Source: Crossiella sp. S99.2 (GTDB lineage Bacteria; Actinomycetota; Actinomycetes; Mycobacteriales; Pseudonocardiaceae). From it: 64,000 nucleotides of DNA. A program made the position numbers and the translations under genes. Below, one piece after another: positions 16,230 to 25,616 of the stretch. Position 1 is the stretch's first letter. Each line of letters starts with the position of its first letter. The notes beneath the pieces are model-generated. The model saw only the letters and a list, made by a program, of their open reading frames with translations, was not told where the DNA came from and made no database searches. The stretch spans positions 61,967-125,966 of the forward strand of contig NZ_JALMDK010000021.1 of the NCBI RefSeq assembly GCF_023094165.1, given 5' to 3'.

Positions 16230-17651
16230 TCAGCCCTTGAGCTTCTGGTAGTTCGCCTCGAGGTCCTCAAGGCCACCGCACATGTAGAAGGCCTGCTCCG
16301 GCATGTGGTCGAAGTCGCCCTTGGCCAGCTTGTCGAAGGCCTCGACGGTCTCCTTGACCGGCACGGTCGAACCGGCCTGGCCGGTGAACTGCTCGGCCGC
16401 GTACATGTTCTGGGACAGGAACCGCTCGATCCGGCGGGCCCGGTTCACCAGCACCTTGTCCTCTTCGGACAGTTCGTCCATGCCGAGGATGGCGATGATG
16501 TCCTGCAGGTCCTTGTACTTCTGCAGGATCCGGATGACCTCCTGGGCGACGCGGTAGTGCTCGTCGCCGACGATCGCGGGGTGCAGGATCGTCGAGCTGG
16601 AGGCCAGCGGGTCCACCGCCGGGAAGATGCCCTTGGAGAACACCGCGCGAGAAAGCTCGGTGGTGGCGTCCAGGTGGGCGAAGGTGGTGGCCGGCGCCGG
16701 GTCGGTGTAGTCGTCGGCGGGCACGTAGATCGCCTGCATCGAGGTGATCGAGCGGCCCCGGGTGGAGGTGATGCGCTCCTGCAGCTCGCCCATCTCATCC
16801 GCCAGGGTGGGCTGGTAACCCACGGCCGAGGGCATGCGGCCCAGCAGCGTGGAGACCTCGGAACCCGCCTGGGTGAACCGGAAGATGTTGTCGATGAACA
16901 GCAGCACGTCCTGGTTCTGCACATCGCGGAAGTACTCCGCCATGGTCAGCGCGGACAGCGCGACCCGAAGCCGGGTGCCCGGCGGCTCGTCCATCTGGCC
17001 GAAGACGAGCGCGGTGTCCTTGAGCACGTTGGACTCGGTCAGCTCGGCGATGAGGTCGTTGCCCTCACGGGTGCGCTCGCCGACACCGGCGAACACCGAG
17101 GTGCCACCGAAGTTCCGGGCGATACGGGTGATCATCTCCTGGATGAGCACCGTCTTGCCCACGCCCGCGCCGCCGAACAGACCGATCTTGCCGCCCTTGA
17201 CGTACGGGGTCAGCAGGTCGACGACCTTGAGGCCGGTCTCCAGCACCTCGGTGCGCGGCTCGAGCTGGTCGAAGGCCGGGGGCTTGCGGTGGATGCCCCA
17301 GTGCTCGGCGTCCTTGGCGTAGCCGGGGGTGTCCATGCACTCGCCGAGCGCGTTGAACACGTGGCCCTTGACCGCGTCACCCACGGGGACCGAGATCGGC
17401 TTGCCGGTGTCGGTCACCGCCGCGCCGCGGACCAGACCGTCCGGCGGCTGCATGGAGATCGTGCGGACCATGTTGTCGCCCAGGTGCTTGGCGACCTCCA
17501 GGGTCAGCGTCTTGGCCATCGCCTCGTAGGTGATCTCCACCTTGAGCGCGTTGAACAGCTCGGGCACCGAGTCCCGCGGGAACTCAACGTCCACGACCGG
17601 GCCGTTGACCCGGACGATCCGGCCGGTGCCGGCAGCGGTAGCAGTCGTCAT
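16230..17651 (-). CDS. atpD: F1Fo ATP synthase beta subunit
   Basis: A 473-residue catalytic beta subunit. P-loop GGAGVGKT, the VGERTREGNDL segment, ALVFGQMDEPPG and the DELSEED lever motif (MDELSEEDK) are all present. It binds and hydrolyses or synthesises ATP in the F1 head. ATG at 17651 chosen; an ATG at 17660 would overlap atpG by 8 nt. It is the last gene of the main atp operon here because a hairpin and an opposing gene pair separate it from atpC. Confidence 0.97.
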   Translation of the reverse strand: MTTATAAGTGRIVRVNGPVVDVEFPRDSVPELFNALKVEITYEAMAKTLTLEVAKHLGDNMVRTISMQPPDGLVRGAAVTDTGKPISVPVGDAVKGHVFNALGECMDTPGYAKDAEHWGIHRKPPAFDQLEPRTEVLETGLKVVDLLTPYVKGGKIGLFGGAGVGKTVLIQEMITRIARNFGGTSVFAGVGERTREGNDLIAELTESNVLKDTALVFGQMDEPPGTRLRVALSALTMAEYFRDVQNQDVLLFIDNIFRFTQAGSEVSTLLGRMPSAVGYQPTLADEMGELQERITSTRGRSITSMQAIYVPADDYTDPAPATTFAHLDATTELSRAVFSKGIFPAVDPLASSSTILHPAIVGDEHYRVAQEVIRILQKYKDLQDIIAILGMDELSEEDKVLVNRARRIERFLSQNMYAAEQFTGQAGSTVPVKETVEAFDKLAKGDFDHMPEQAFYMCGGLEDLEANYQKLKG

Positions 17652-17652
17652 C

Positions 17653-18585
17653 TCACTCATCACTTCCTGCGGCGCCAGCCAGAGCGTCGACACCGCCGAC
17701 GATCTCGCTGATCTCCTGGGTGATCTGGGCCTGGCGGGCCTGGTTGGCCTCACGGGTGAGGACACGGATCAGCTCGGTGGCGTTGTCCGTGGCCGCCTTC
17801 ATGGCCCGCTGGCGGGCCGCCGACTCCGAGGCCGCGGACTCCAGCAGAGCCGCGAACAACCGGGTCTTGATGTACTTGGGGAGCAGTGCGTCGAGCAGGG
17901 TCTCGGCGTCCGGCTCGAAGTCGTAGACCGCGCTCGGCGTCTCGGACTTCTCCGCGAACTCGACCTCCAGCGGGGCGACCCGCTTGGCGATCGGCGTCTG
18001 GGAGAGCATCGAGCGGAACTCGGTGTAGACCACGTGCAGTTCGTCGAAGCCACGCACACCGTCGGGGCCGGGGCCGTCCACGGTGTCGTCGGCGCCTGCC
18101 AGGAAGGCGGGCACCAGCTCGTCGCCGATCTCGACCGCGTTGCGGTAGACGGGGGATTCGGTGAATCCGACCCACGAGTTGGCGACCGCGCGCTGGCGGA
18201 ACCGGTAGAACGCCTGACCCTTGCGACCGATCACGTACAGCACCGGCTCCTTGCCCTGCTGCTTGAGCAGGGTCTGGAGCTCCTCCGCGGCCTTGATGAC
18301 CGAGGAGTTGAAGCCGCCGCACATGCCCTTGTCACTGGTGACCACGAGCACCGCGGCCCGCTTGGGCTGCGGCCGCTCCACCAGCAACGGGTGATCCAGG
18401 GTGGTCGCGTCGGCGAGGGCGGTGAGGACGGTGGTGATCTCCTCGGCGTAGGGGCGGGACTCCGCCACCTTCGCCTTCGCCTTGCCGATGCGGGAGGTGG
18501 CGATCAGCTCCATCGCGCGCGTGATCTTCTTGGTCGACTGGGTCGCCCTGATCCTCTGCTTGAGGACACGAAGTTCAGCAGCCAT
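17653..18585 (-). CDS. atpG: F1Fo ATP synthase gamma subunit
   Basis: A 310-residue central-stalk subunit. The conserved N-terminal helix is LRVLKQRIRATQSTKKITRA. The C-terminal helix contains MKAATDNATELI, followed by TREANQARQAQITQEISEIV, split here at the Leu-Thr junction. The central part (around DTVDGPGPDGVRG) has the short loop insertion common in actinobacterial gamma subunits. ATG start at 18585, 8 nt after atpA. Confidence 0.97.
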   Translation of the reverse strand: MAAELRVLKQRIRATQSTKKITRAMELIATSRIGKAKAKVAESRPYAEEITTVLTALADATTLDHPLLVERPQPKRAAVLVVTSDKGMCGGFNSSVIKAAEELQTLLKQQGKEPVLYVIGRKGQAFYRFRQRAVANSWVGFTESPVYRNAVEIGDELVPAFLAGADDTVDGPGPDGVRGFDELHVVYTEFRSMLSQTPIAKRVAPLEVEFAEKSETPSAVYDFEPDAETLLDALLPKYIKTRLFAALLESAASESAARQRAMKAATDNATELIRVLTREANQARQAQITQEISEIVGGVDALAGAAGSDE

Positions 18586-18593
18586 GGGTCACG

Positions 18594-20240
18594 TCACTTC
18601 TTCGCGGGGTCGGGACGGTTCACCTTGACCGACTCGGCGCCCAGCTTGTCGGCGTCGATCGCACCAGCCGCCGCCTCGTTGACGACCCGGGAGCCGTCGG
18701 AGGCGGTGAACTCCTGCTTGAACTTGGTGATCGCGTCGACCAGGCGCTCCTCGTTCTCCTTGGAGAAGTCCTTGGTGTCGCGGATCTCGTCCAGGATGCC
18801 CTTGTGGTTGCGGCGGATCGAGTCCAGCAGCTCGGACTCGAAGCGGCGGACATCGCCCACCGGCACCGAGTCGAGGTGGCCACGGCTACCGGCGAAGATC
18901 GAGACGACCTGCTCCTCGACCGGGAACGGGCTGTACTGGGACTGCTTGAGCAGCTCCACCAGCCGCGAGCCACGCGCCAGCTGGGCCTTGGAGACCGCGT
19001 CCAGGTCGGAGGCGAAGGCCGCGAAGGCCTCCAGCTCGCGGTACTGGGACAGCTCCAGCCGCAGCGAACCCGCGACCTTGCGCATCGCCTTCACCTGCGC
19101 GGAGCCACCGACCCGGGAGACCGAGATACCGGTGTTGACCGCGGGGCGGACACCCTGGTTGAACAGGTCCGACTCCAGGAAGCACTGGCCGTCGGTGATG
19201 GAGATGACGTTGGTCGGGATGTAGGCCGACACGTCGTTGGCCTTGGTCTCGATGATCGGCAGACCGGTCATCGAACCCGCGCCCAGCTCGTCGGAGAGCT
19301 TCGCGCAGCGCTCCAGCAGCCGGGAGTGCAGGTAGAAGACGTCACCCGGGTACGCCTCGCGGCCCGGCGGGCGGCGCAGCAGCAGCGAGATGGCGCGGTA
19401 GGCCTCGGCCTGCTTGGTCAGGTCGTCGAAGACGATCAGGACGTGCTTGCCCTGGTACATCCAGTGCTGGCCGATGGCCGAGCCGGTGTAGGGCGCCAGC
19501 CACTTGAAGCCTGCCGCGTCGGAGGCGGGGGCCGCGACGATGGTGGTGTACTCCATCGCACCGCGGTCCTCCAGCGCCTTCTTCACCGCGGCGATGGTGG
19601 AGCCCTTCTGGCCGATCGCGACGTAGATGCAGCGGACCTGCTGCTTCGGGTCGCCGGTCTCCCAGTTGGCCTTCTGGTTCAGGATGGTGTCCACGCAGAC
19701 CGCGGTCTTGCCGGTCTTGCGGTCACCGATGATCAGCTGGCGCTGGCCGCGGCCGATCGGGGTCTGCGAGTCGATCGCCTTGATGCCGGTCTGGAGCGGT
19801 TCCTTCACGCTCTGCCGCTGCACCACGGTGGCCGCCTGGAGTTCCAGCGCGCGCCGGGTCTCCGAGACGATCTCGCCGAGGCCGTCGATGGGGTCGCCCA
19901 GCGGGTTGACCACGCGGCCGAGGAAGCCGTCGCCGACCGGCACGGAGAGCACCTGGCCGGTCCGCTTGACCTCCTGGCCCTCTTCCAGACCCTCGTAGTT
20001 GCCGAGGATGGCCGCACCGATTTCGCGGACGTCCATGTTCAGCGCGACACCAAGCACGCCGCCGGAGAACTCCAGCAGCTCGTTGGTCATCGCCGAGGGC
20101 AGGCCCTCGACAGTGGCGATGCCGTCACCGGTGGTGGCGACGACCCCGACCTCTTCCCGGCTGACCTCCGGGGAGTAGCTGGAGACGTAGTTCTCGATCG
20201 CACTGCGGATCTCGTCCGACGAGATCGTCAGCTCCGCCAT
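18594..20240 (-). CDS. atpA: F1Fo ATP synthase alpha subunit
   Basis: A 548-residue non-catalytic alpha subunit. P-loop GDRKTGKT, the N-terminal crown, and FLESDLFNQG are present. The C-terminal extension past residue ~510 resembles the extended alpha subunits of mycobacteria, which restrain ATP hydrolysis there. ATG at 20240 (MAELTISSDEI) is the expected start. An 86-nt gap separates it from atpH. Confidence 0.97.
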   Translation of the reverse strand: MAELTISSDEIRSAIENYVSSYSPEVSREEVGVVATTGDGIATVEGLPSAMTNELLEFSGGVLGVALNMDVREIGAAILGNYEGLEEGQEVKRTGQVLSVPVGDGFLGRVVNPLGDPIDGLGEIVSETRRALELQAATVVQRQSVKEPLQTGIKAIDSQTPIGRGQRQLIIGDRKTGKTAVCVDTILNQKANWETGDPKQQVRCIYVAIGQKGSTIAAVKKALEDRGAMEYTTIVAAPASDAAGFKWLAPYTGSAIGQHWMYQGKHVLIVFDDLTKQAEAYRAISLLLRRPPGREAYPGDVFYLHSRLLERCAKLSDELGAGSMTGLPIIETKANDVSAYIPTNVISITDGQCFLESDLFNQGVRPAVNTGISVSRVGGSAQVKAMRKVAGSLRLELSQYRELEAFAAFASDLDAVSKAQLARGSRLVELLKQSQYSPFPVEEQVVSIFAGSRGHLDSVPVGDVRRFESELLDSIRRNHKGILDEIRDTKDFSKENEERLVDAITKFKQEFTASDGSRVVNEAAAGAIDADKLGAESVKVNRPDPAKK

Positions 20241-20326
20241 TGTCGTTCCTGCTCTCGCTTCGATCTTCAAAGAAGGGGGGTGCTTCGTCGTGGGGGATCC
20301 GGGTCCCGGATCCCCCTGCCCTGGCG

Positions 20327-21169
20327 TCAGCCGGCCAGGGTTCGGCGCAGCGCCTCCAGGCGGCCTGCCGCGCTTCCGTCGATGACCTCGTCACCGATCT
20401 TGATCACCAGACCACCGGACACCGACGGATCCAGCTCGACGTGCAACGCGATCGGCCGCGAGTAGATGCGCGTCAGGGTGGCGGTGAGCCGGTCCTGCTG
20501 CGCCTCGGTCAGCTCGAACGCGGTGCGGACGTGGGCGACCGAGCGCTCCCGGCGCTTGGCTGCCGCGTCGGCCAGCTCCTCAAGGCCGGTCACCACGCCA
20601 CGGCCGCGCAGGCTCGTGGCGAGCTGCTCGACCAGTGCGAGGGTGACCTTCTCGACCTTGCTGCCGAGCAGCCCGCGCAGCAGCGCGCGCTTGCCCTCGA
20701 CGTTGCCGGTCGCATCGGAGAGCAGCCGGTCGAGCTGACCGTCCGCGGCCACGATGCGGCCGAGCCGGAACAGCTCGTCCTCGACCGCGTCCAGCCGCTC
20801 GGCCCGCTCGGCCTGCGTGAGCAGCGCGGTGCGGCCGAGCGTCTCGATGCCGTCCACCAGCTCACGCGGGCTGGACCAGCGCGCGGTGACCACCGCGGAG
20901 AGCACGTTCATCGTCTCCGCGGCCACCTTGCCGCCGAGCAACTGGCGGACCAGCTGCTCCCTGGCGGCCGGGTCGGTGGCCGGATCGGCCACCGTCCGCC
21001 GCAGCGCGGGCTCCTTGCCGAGCAGGCTGACGACGGCGAACAGCTCGTCGGCGAGCGTGCCCAGCGTGTCGCCGCTGGCGTCGGAGGTGACCTGGGACAA
21101 CCGCGTTTCCGCGGCGGCGAAGGCCTCTCGGCTCGCGGCGTGCTGCATCGCAGTCATCGTCCCGCTCAC
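20327..21169 (-). CDS. atpH: F1Fo ATP synthase delta subunit
   Basis: A 280-residue peripheral-stalk delta subunit. The length fits actinobacterial delta subunits. The C-terminal region (RIYSRPIALHVELDPSVSGG, then VIKIGDEVIDGS) is the conserved family signature. Unlike mycobacteria there is no fusion to a b-type helix; atpF is a separate gene. GTG at 21169 overlaps the atpF stop in a GTGA; an ATG at 21157 is an alternative. Confidence 0.95.
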   Translation of the reverse strand: MSGTMTAMQHAASREAFAAAETRLSQVTSDASGDTLGTLADELFAVVSLLGKEPALRRTVADPATDPAAREQLVRQLLGGKVAAETMNVLSAVVTARWSSPRELVDGIETLGRTALLTQAERAERLDAVEDELFRLGRIVAADGQLDRLLSDATGNVEGKRALLRGLLGSKVEKVTLALVEQLATSLRGRGVVTGLEELADAAAKRRERSVAHVRTAFELTEAQQDRLTATLTRIYSRPIALHVELDPSVSGGLVIKIGDEVIDGSAAGRLEALRRTLAG

Positions 21170-21723
21170 TTCCCGGCCGGAGCCGACGTGGCGTCCAGCT
21201 CGTCCAGGAAGCGGTCGACAGTGCCGCGCCGGCGGGCCTCGTCCTCAAGGGACTCGCCCACCACCCGACCGGCCAGGTCGACCGCGATCCGGCCCAGGTC
21301 ACCGCGGAGTTCCGCGACGATCTGCGCCCGCTGCGCGGCCAGCGCGGCCTGGCCCTGAGCCACGATGCGCTCGGACTCGGCCTGTGCCTGCTCCCGCAGC
21401 TCGATGACGATCTGCTGGCCCTCGGCCCGCGCGTCGTCCCGGATGCGAGCCGCCTCGGCCCGCGCGTCAGCGAGCTGCGCGCGGTACTGGTCAAGCGCTT
21501 CCTGCGCCTGCGCCTGGGCCTTCTCGGCCTTGGCGATGCCGCCCTCGATCGCCTCGGTGCGAGCCGAGTACGCCTTCTCGAACTGCGGGAAGGCGTACTT
21601 GTTCAGCACCCAGAGGACGATGCCGAAGGCGATCAGGCCGAGGATGATCTCGCCGAGGGGCAGGCCCAGTGGGCTCAGCTCGCCCCCGGCGGCCAGCACA
21701 GTGGCTGCCGAAACCTCAGTCAT
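21166..21723 (-). CDS. atpF: F1Fo ATP synthase b subunit
   Basis: A 185-residue peripheral-stalk subunit. One N-terminal membrane helix (EIILGLIAFGIVLWVLNKYA) is followed by a long Ala/Glu/Arg-rich coiled coil. ATG at 21723 chosen because AGGAG lies 5 nt upstream; the adjacent GTG at 21726 is too close. Overlaps atpH by 4 nt. Confidence 0.95.
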   Translation of the reverse strand: MTEVSAATVLAAGGELSPLGLPLGEIILGLIAFGIVLWVLNKYAFPQFEKAYSARTEAIEGGIAKAEKAQAQAQEALDQYRAQLADARAEAARIRDDARAEGQQIVIELREQAQAESERIVAQGQAALAAQRAQIVAELRGDLGRIAVDLAGRVVGESLEDEARRRGTVDRFLDELDATSAPAGK

Positions 21724-21753
21724 CACGACTCCTACGGATCAGCTGGGCGTTGG

Positions 21754-21996
21754 TCAGACCGTGTTCTGCACGAAGGCGAGCACGAAGCCGAGCAGGGCCA
21801 GCGCCTCAACGAGGGCCATACCCAGGATCAGCCAGGTCCGGTTGAGGCCGGCGACCTCGGGCTGGCGAGCGTTGGCCTGCAGGTAGGCGGCGAACACGAG
21901 GCCCACGCCGATGCCGGGGCCGATCGCGCCAAGGCCGTAACCGATGGTGTTGAGGTTGCCCTCGATCGCGGCGAGGTTGGCAACGACGTCGATCAT
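21754..21996 (-). CDS. atpE: F1Fo ATP synthase c subunit
   Basis: An 80-residue c-ring proteolipid with two hydrophobic helices, a Gly-rich first helix (IGPGIGVGLVFAA), the polar ARQPE loop and the proton-carrying Glu64 in ALVEALALLGFV. ATG start at 21996. This is the known diarylquinoline target in mycobacteria. Confidence 0.97.
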   Translation of the reverse strand: MIDVVANLAAIEGNLNTIGYGLGAIGPGIGVGLVFAAYLQANARQPEVAGLNRTWLILGMALVEALALLGFVLAFVQNTV

Positions 21997-22060
21997 CTGG
22001 ATCGGTGTCCTTTCGGTTCTTTACTTGCCGCACCGAGTGCGGAAGATCTTGCTGGGCGAC

Positions 22061-22861
22061 TCAGTGCTCGTCGGCGAGAGCACTCTGGATGTAGAAGGCG
22101 GCCAGGACCGTGAAGACGTATGCCTGGAGACCCGCCACCATCAGCTCGAAGAAGGTCATGATGATCAACATGCCTGCGGACAGCGGCGCCACCACGCTGA
22201 CCAGGCTGGCCTGGTCGATCATGTACAGGGTGGCGGTGCCGAAGATCGTCAGGATCAGGTGACCGGCGAAGGTGTTCGCGAACAACCGGACCGCCAGGGT
22301 GAACGGGCGGATCAGGAAGTTCGAGGCGAACTCGATGGTCATGACCAGCGGCAGCACCGCGACCGGCACGCCCTGCGGGATGGTCATCAGCTTGAAGTAG
22401 CCGACGAAGCCGTGCTTGCGGATGCCGACCACGTTGTAGATGACGTAGACGATCCCGGCCAGCACGACGGGGATGGCGAAGTGGCTGGTCACCGGGAACT
22501 GGGCCAGCGGCACGATGCCGAAGAGGTTGAGCACCAGGATGAAGATGAACAGCGAGGCCAGGAACGGCGCCCAGCGCAGCCCGTCCCGCTTGCCCATCAT
22601 CTCCACGGCGATGGAGTTGCGCACAAAGCCGTAGAGGCTCTCGCCGAGGAACTGGAGCTTGCTCGGCACGATCTTGACGTTGCGCGAGGACCAGATCATG
22701 AACGCGATGATCAACACCACGCCCAGACCCAGCAGCGTCATCGCCTTGACCGACGCGATCCAGGACCCGTCGCCAATCTTGTCGAAGAAGAAGGCGTGTT
22801 CGACGGTCGGCGGCTTGTACTTGTCGCCCTCGCCGGTCGCGGCCAGCAGCATCTGGCTCAC
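22061..22861 (-). CDS. atpB: F1Fo ATP synthase a subunit
   Basis: A 266-residue proton-channel subunit. Conserved RPFTLAVRLFANTFAGH carries the essential arginine facing the c-ring. An additional FELMVAGLQAYVFTVL helix forms the second half channel. ATG start at 22861 overlaps the upstream membrane gene by 4 nt. Confidence 0.96.
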   Translation of the reverse strand: MSQMLLAATGEGDKYKPPTVEHAFFFDKIGDGSWIASVKAMTLLGLGVVLIIAFMIWSSRNVKIVPSKLQFLGESLYGFVRNSIAVEMMGKRDGLRWAPFLASLFIFILVLNLFGIVPLAQFPVTSHFAIPVVLAGIVYVIYNVVGIRKHGFVGYFKLMTIPQGVPVAVLPLVMTIEFASNFLIRPFTLAVRLFANTFAGHLILTIFGTATLYMIDQASLVSVVAPLSAGMLIIMTFFELMVAGLQAYVFTVLAAFYIQSALADEH

Positions 22862-23196
22862 CCTTTGTCCTCCGTGTCGTCAGTCCTACTAGGCGGCACG
22901 TCAGCCTTGGGGGAACCTGGGAGGTCGCCCTGGCGGCCGTACTTCATCATGATCAGGTAGATCGATCCGGCGAAGCCCAAGAGGACGCCTACCGGGGTCA
23001 GGAACCTGGTGCCGAACAGTTGGTCGAATGCCCATCCGACGCCGCCCCAGAAGATGAGACCGGCAAACAGGACGGAGATCACGGACCATGCTTGGCCGAC
23101 TCCCGCGTGACCGGCTGGGGATCTATCCTCATCGGTCGAAGGCACCATATCAGGCGATTGCGGGCCGCCCGGACGGGGGTTTTCGGTGTTGTTCAT
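22858..23196 (-). CDS. AtpZ/AtpI-like two-helix membrane protein
   Basis: A 112-residue protein with a Pro-rich cytoplasmic N-terminus, two transmembrane helices (VISVLFAGLIFWGGVGWAF, TPVGVLLGFAGSIYLIMMKY) and a charged tail. This is the AtpZ/AtpI-type protein found first in many atp operons, implicated in c-ring assembly or Mg2+ supply. The start codon overlaps the preceding stop as TAATG. Confidence 0.85.
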   Translation of the reverse strand: MNNTENPRPGGPQSPDMVPSTDEDRSPAGHAGVGQAWSVISVLFAGLIFWGGVGWAFDQLFGTRFLTPVGVLLGFAGSIYLIMMKYGRQGDLPGSPKADVPPSRTDDTEDKG

Positions 23197-23618
23197 TACT
23201 TACCGGAGCCAGGTCGCACGCCGCCGAGCCCCGGTCGCATGCGCACCACGGTGATCGTCATCGAGACGCACCAGCCGATCACGGCCGCGACCACGCCGAC
23301 GCCGATCCACATGGGCGGCAGACCGACCGCACGCAGCAGGAACAGCGCCCCGAGCACCGCGAGCAGCCGGAAGATGTAGGAGCCGAGACCGACCGCGAGG
23401 ACCATCTCGGGCATGTGCCGGGCGACCCGGGAGACCACCCAGGCGCCGGAGAAGAAGAACAGCACCGTGATCAGCGCGCCGATCAGCGGGGACAGCGCAC
23501 CCAGCGGACCGGCCACGAACCAGCCCACCACGGCGACCGCCACGGCAAGGCCCCCGACGACGAGGATCGTCGGCCTTGTCTTCGGTTCCACCCAGTTGAC
23601 CTGGACCTCTTCGCTCAC
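23196..23618 (-). CDS. ATP synthase subunit I-type membrane protein
   Basis: A 140-residue protein with four transmembrane helices, first gene of the atp operon. The position matches Rv1303-type proteins preceding atpB in mycobacteria. GTG at 23618 (MSEEVQVNWVEPKTRP) chosen because it gives a polar N-terminus and the upstream reading frame is not protein-like. Translational coupling to the next gene through TAATG. Confidence 0.82.
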   Translation of the reverse strand: MSEEVQVNWVEPKTRPTILVVGGLAVAVAVVGWFVAGPLGALSPLIGALITVLFFFSGAWVVSRVARHMPEMVLAVGLGSYIFRLLAVLGALFLLRAVGLPPMWIGVGVVAAVIGWCVSMTITVVRMRPGLGGVRPGSGK

Positions 23619-24097
23619 GGGCACCAGTGTGTCAGCTACGTTAAGCCGCCCTAACAGGGGGGTTGACCCGGGGCCGGAACAGGCGTATCTAGACGATCTT
23701 GGTGAGCCCCCGCGGGCGGTCCGCGAACGACTTCCGGACGAATTTCCCCGCGATTTCCGGCGTACCGGACATTTGACCCCGCCGAGCCTTGACACAAAAG
23801 GCCGTCGCGCATTTCCCCGAGGGCCCCGGAAAAATCACCCAATGGAATTTATCGGTGAATTCGCCGCCGGGTTGTCCGGCGGCCCGCGCCAGACAAGCCG
23901 GTCAGACCACGGGTCGCGCCCAGGTCGGCCCGGCGGACGTCCGCCGGGGGACGCGACGGCCCCGCGGTCGGCCGGATCCGCGCAATTGGCGGCTCACACC
24001 CCGTCTCCGGACGCGGAAAAACGGAAACCGGGGTGTCAGACAGTGATTTCCGCGGCCAGACTGAGCACTCTTCCGAATGAATCGGAGCGGCAGTCGA
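23619..24097. other. Intergenic region upstream of the atp operon
   Basis: About 480 bp without a supportable gene. The first 60 bp upstream of the atp operon contain a weak promoter candidate on the minus strand (GTCAAC, then TAACGT near 23636-23641). The part next to wecA contains short imperfect inverted repeats such as TTCCGA/TCGGAG near 24071-24087, which could terminate wecA transcription weakly. Both readings are tentative. Confidence 0.4.
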
Positions 24098-25243
24098 TCA
24101 CCGCACGCGACGGATGTCCCGCAGTCGGGGGACGGCCGAGGCGAGCAGCGCGAGCAGCAGTCCGATGCCCACCCCCCAGAGCACCGTGGTGATCTCGAAC
24201 AGGCTCAGCGAGACCGCGCCGAAGGCCAGCAGGGCGGCCCACAAGTAGATCAACAGCACCGCGCGCCGGTGCGAGTGGCCGATCTCCAGCAGCCGGTGGT
24301 GCAGGTGCATCTTGTCCGCGGAGAACGGGCTGCGGCCGGCCCTGGTCCGGCGGATCACGGCCATCACCAGGTCCAGCAGCGGCACGAAGAGCACCGCGGC
24401 CACCACGACCAGCGGGGACAGCATCGCGATCAGGTCGGATGCCTTGTAGGCGCTGTAGTCCATCTTGCCGGAGGCGGTGGTGCTGGCCGCGGCCAGCATC
24501 AGGCCGATCAGCATGGATCCGGAGTCGCCCATGAAGATCCGGGACGGGTTGAAGTTGTGCGGCAGGAAGCCCATGCAGGCCCCGGCCAGCACCGCGCCGA
24601 TCAGCGCCGGCGAGTAGACCTGCACGTCGCCGTTGCGCTCGACCAGCAGTCCGATGGAGAAGGCGCAGGTGGCCGCGGCCGCGATCAGGCCGATCCCGGC
24701 GGCCAGCCCGTCCAGCCCGTCCACGAAGTTCATCGCGTTGATCATGGTCACGGACAGGAACACGGTCAGCAGCGCGCCCTGGTCCGGCCCGAGCGAGAGC
24801 ACCCCGCCGCCGTTGGCCTCCCACGGCACCCAGAAGTAGAACCAGGAGACCCCGAAGAGCACCAGCAGCCCGGAGGCGGTGATCTGGCCGGCCAGTTTGG
24901 TCAGCGAGTCCAGCTCGAACCGGTCGTCCAGCGCGCCGACCAGGACGATCACCCCACCGGCGACCACCACCGCGACGATGTCGGAGGAGTAGTCGAAGGC
25001 CCGGCGCAGCGCGGGCAGGTGGAAGGCGAGCACCATTCCGGCGAGCACCCCGCCGTACATCGCCACCCCGCCCATCCGGGGCATGGGTTTGGCGTGCACG
25101 TCGCGTTGCCTCGGGTAGGCCACCGCGCCGACCTTGCGGGCCAGCAGCCGGATGAGCCCGGTGAGCAGGAAGGTCACCGCGGCGGTGACCAGGCAGACGA
25201 GCAGGTACTCCCGGATGGGGAGTCCGGCTGCGATGGCAGGCAT
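24098..25243 (-). CDS. wecA: Undecaprenyl-phosphate GlcNAc-1-phosphate transferase (WecA/TagO family)
   Basis: A 381-residue polyprenyl-phosphate sugar-1-phosphate transferase with about 10-11 membrane helices. Catalytic and family motifs are GALDDRFELD, NAMNFVDGLDGLAAG, FMGDSGSM and the HLHHRLLEIGHSHR basic loop. It starts cell-wall linker-unit synthesis (arabinogalactan/teichoic type) on the inner membrane face. ATG at 25243 (MPAIAAGLPIREY) chosen. It retains its conserved position just upstream of the atp operon. Confidence 0.93.
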   Translation of the reverse strand: MPAIAAGLPIREYLLVCLVTAAVTFLLTGLIRLLARKVGAVAYPRQRDVHAKPMPRMGGVAMYGGVLAGMVLAFHLPALRRAFDYSSDIVAVVVAGGVIVLVGALDDRFELDSLTKLAGQITASGLLVLFGVSWFYFWVPWEANGGGVLSLGPDQGALLTVFLSVTMINAMNFVDGLDGLAAGIGLIAAAATCAFSIGLLVERNGDVQVYSPALIGAVLAGACMGFLPHNFNPSRIFMGDSGSMLIGLMLAAASTTASGKMDYSAYKASDLIAMLSPLVVVAAVLFVPLLDLVMAVIRRTRAGRSPFSADKMHLHHRLLEIGHSHRRAVLLIYLWAALLAFGAVSLSLFEITTVLWGVGIGLLLALLASAVPRLRDIRRVR

Positions 25244-25616
25244 CGGGCCCACTTCGGAGACAAACCTCGCGGATCGGGGGCGCGGGTTGGGAGGACCTTC
25301 GGGGAGATGATCTTCCCAGCCGTGCGACGGGGGTGTGCGGGGTGGCTGGCTGCGCTCCAACGTTACTCGCCTGAGATGCGGCGGCCGGAGCGAGGCCAAG
25401 CGTAGGGGCAGGCGTGGTTGGCGTCTGAAGAGGGGACGCCCGAGGGGCGGGCGGGGTTGCATGGGCGGGGTGGGTTCGGGGGCCGGGAGGCGAGCGGGCG
25501 GGGCAGCTCGGCGGGGGTGCCCGGGTTCGGCCTCGATGACCGATCAGGTCGGGCGGGCGTGGCGGGGAACACGTTCCGGCTAACAACCGATCACCCTGGC
25601 ATGCGTCTGAACCCAT
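25244..25616. other. G-rich divergent intergenic region
   Basis: About 370 bp between the divergent wecA and deacetylase genes. The + strand at roughly 25425-25530 is strongly G-skewed with many runs of three to five Gs separated by short loops, able in principle to form G-quadruplexes. No ORF here has typical codon usage. The promoters of both genes must lie here but no clear hexamers were found. Confidence 0.5.
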
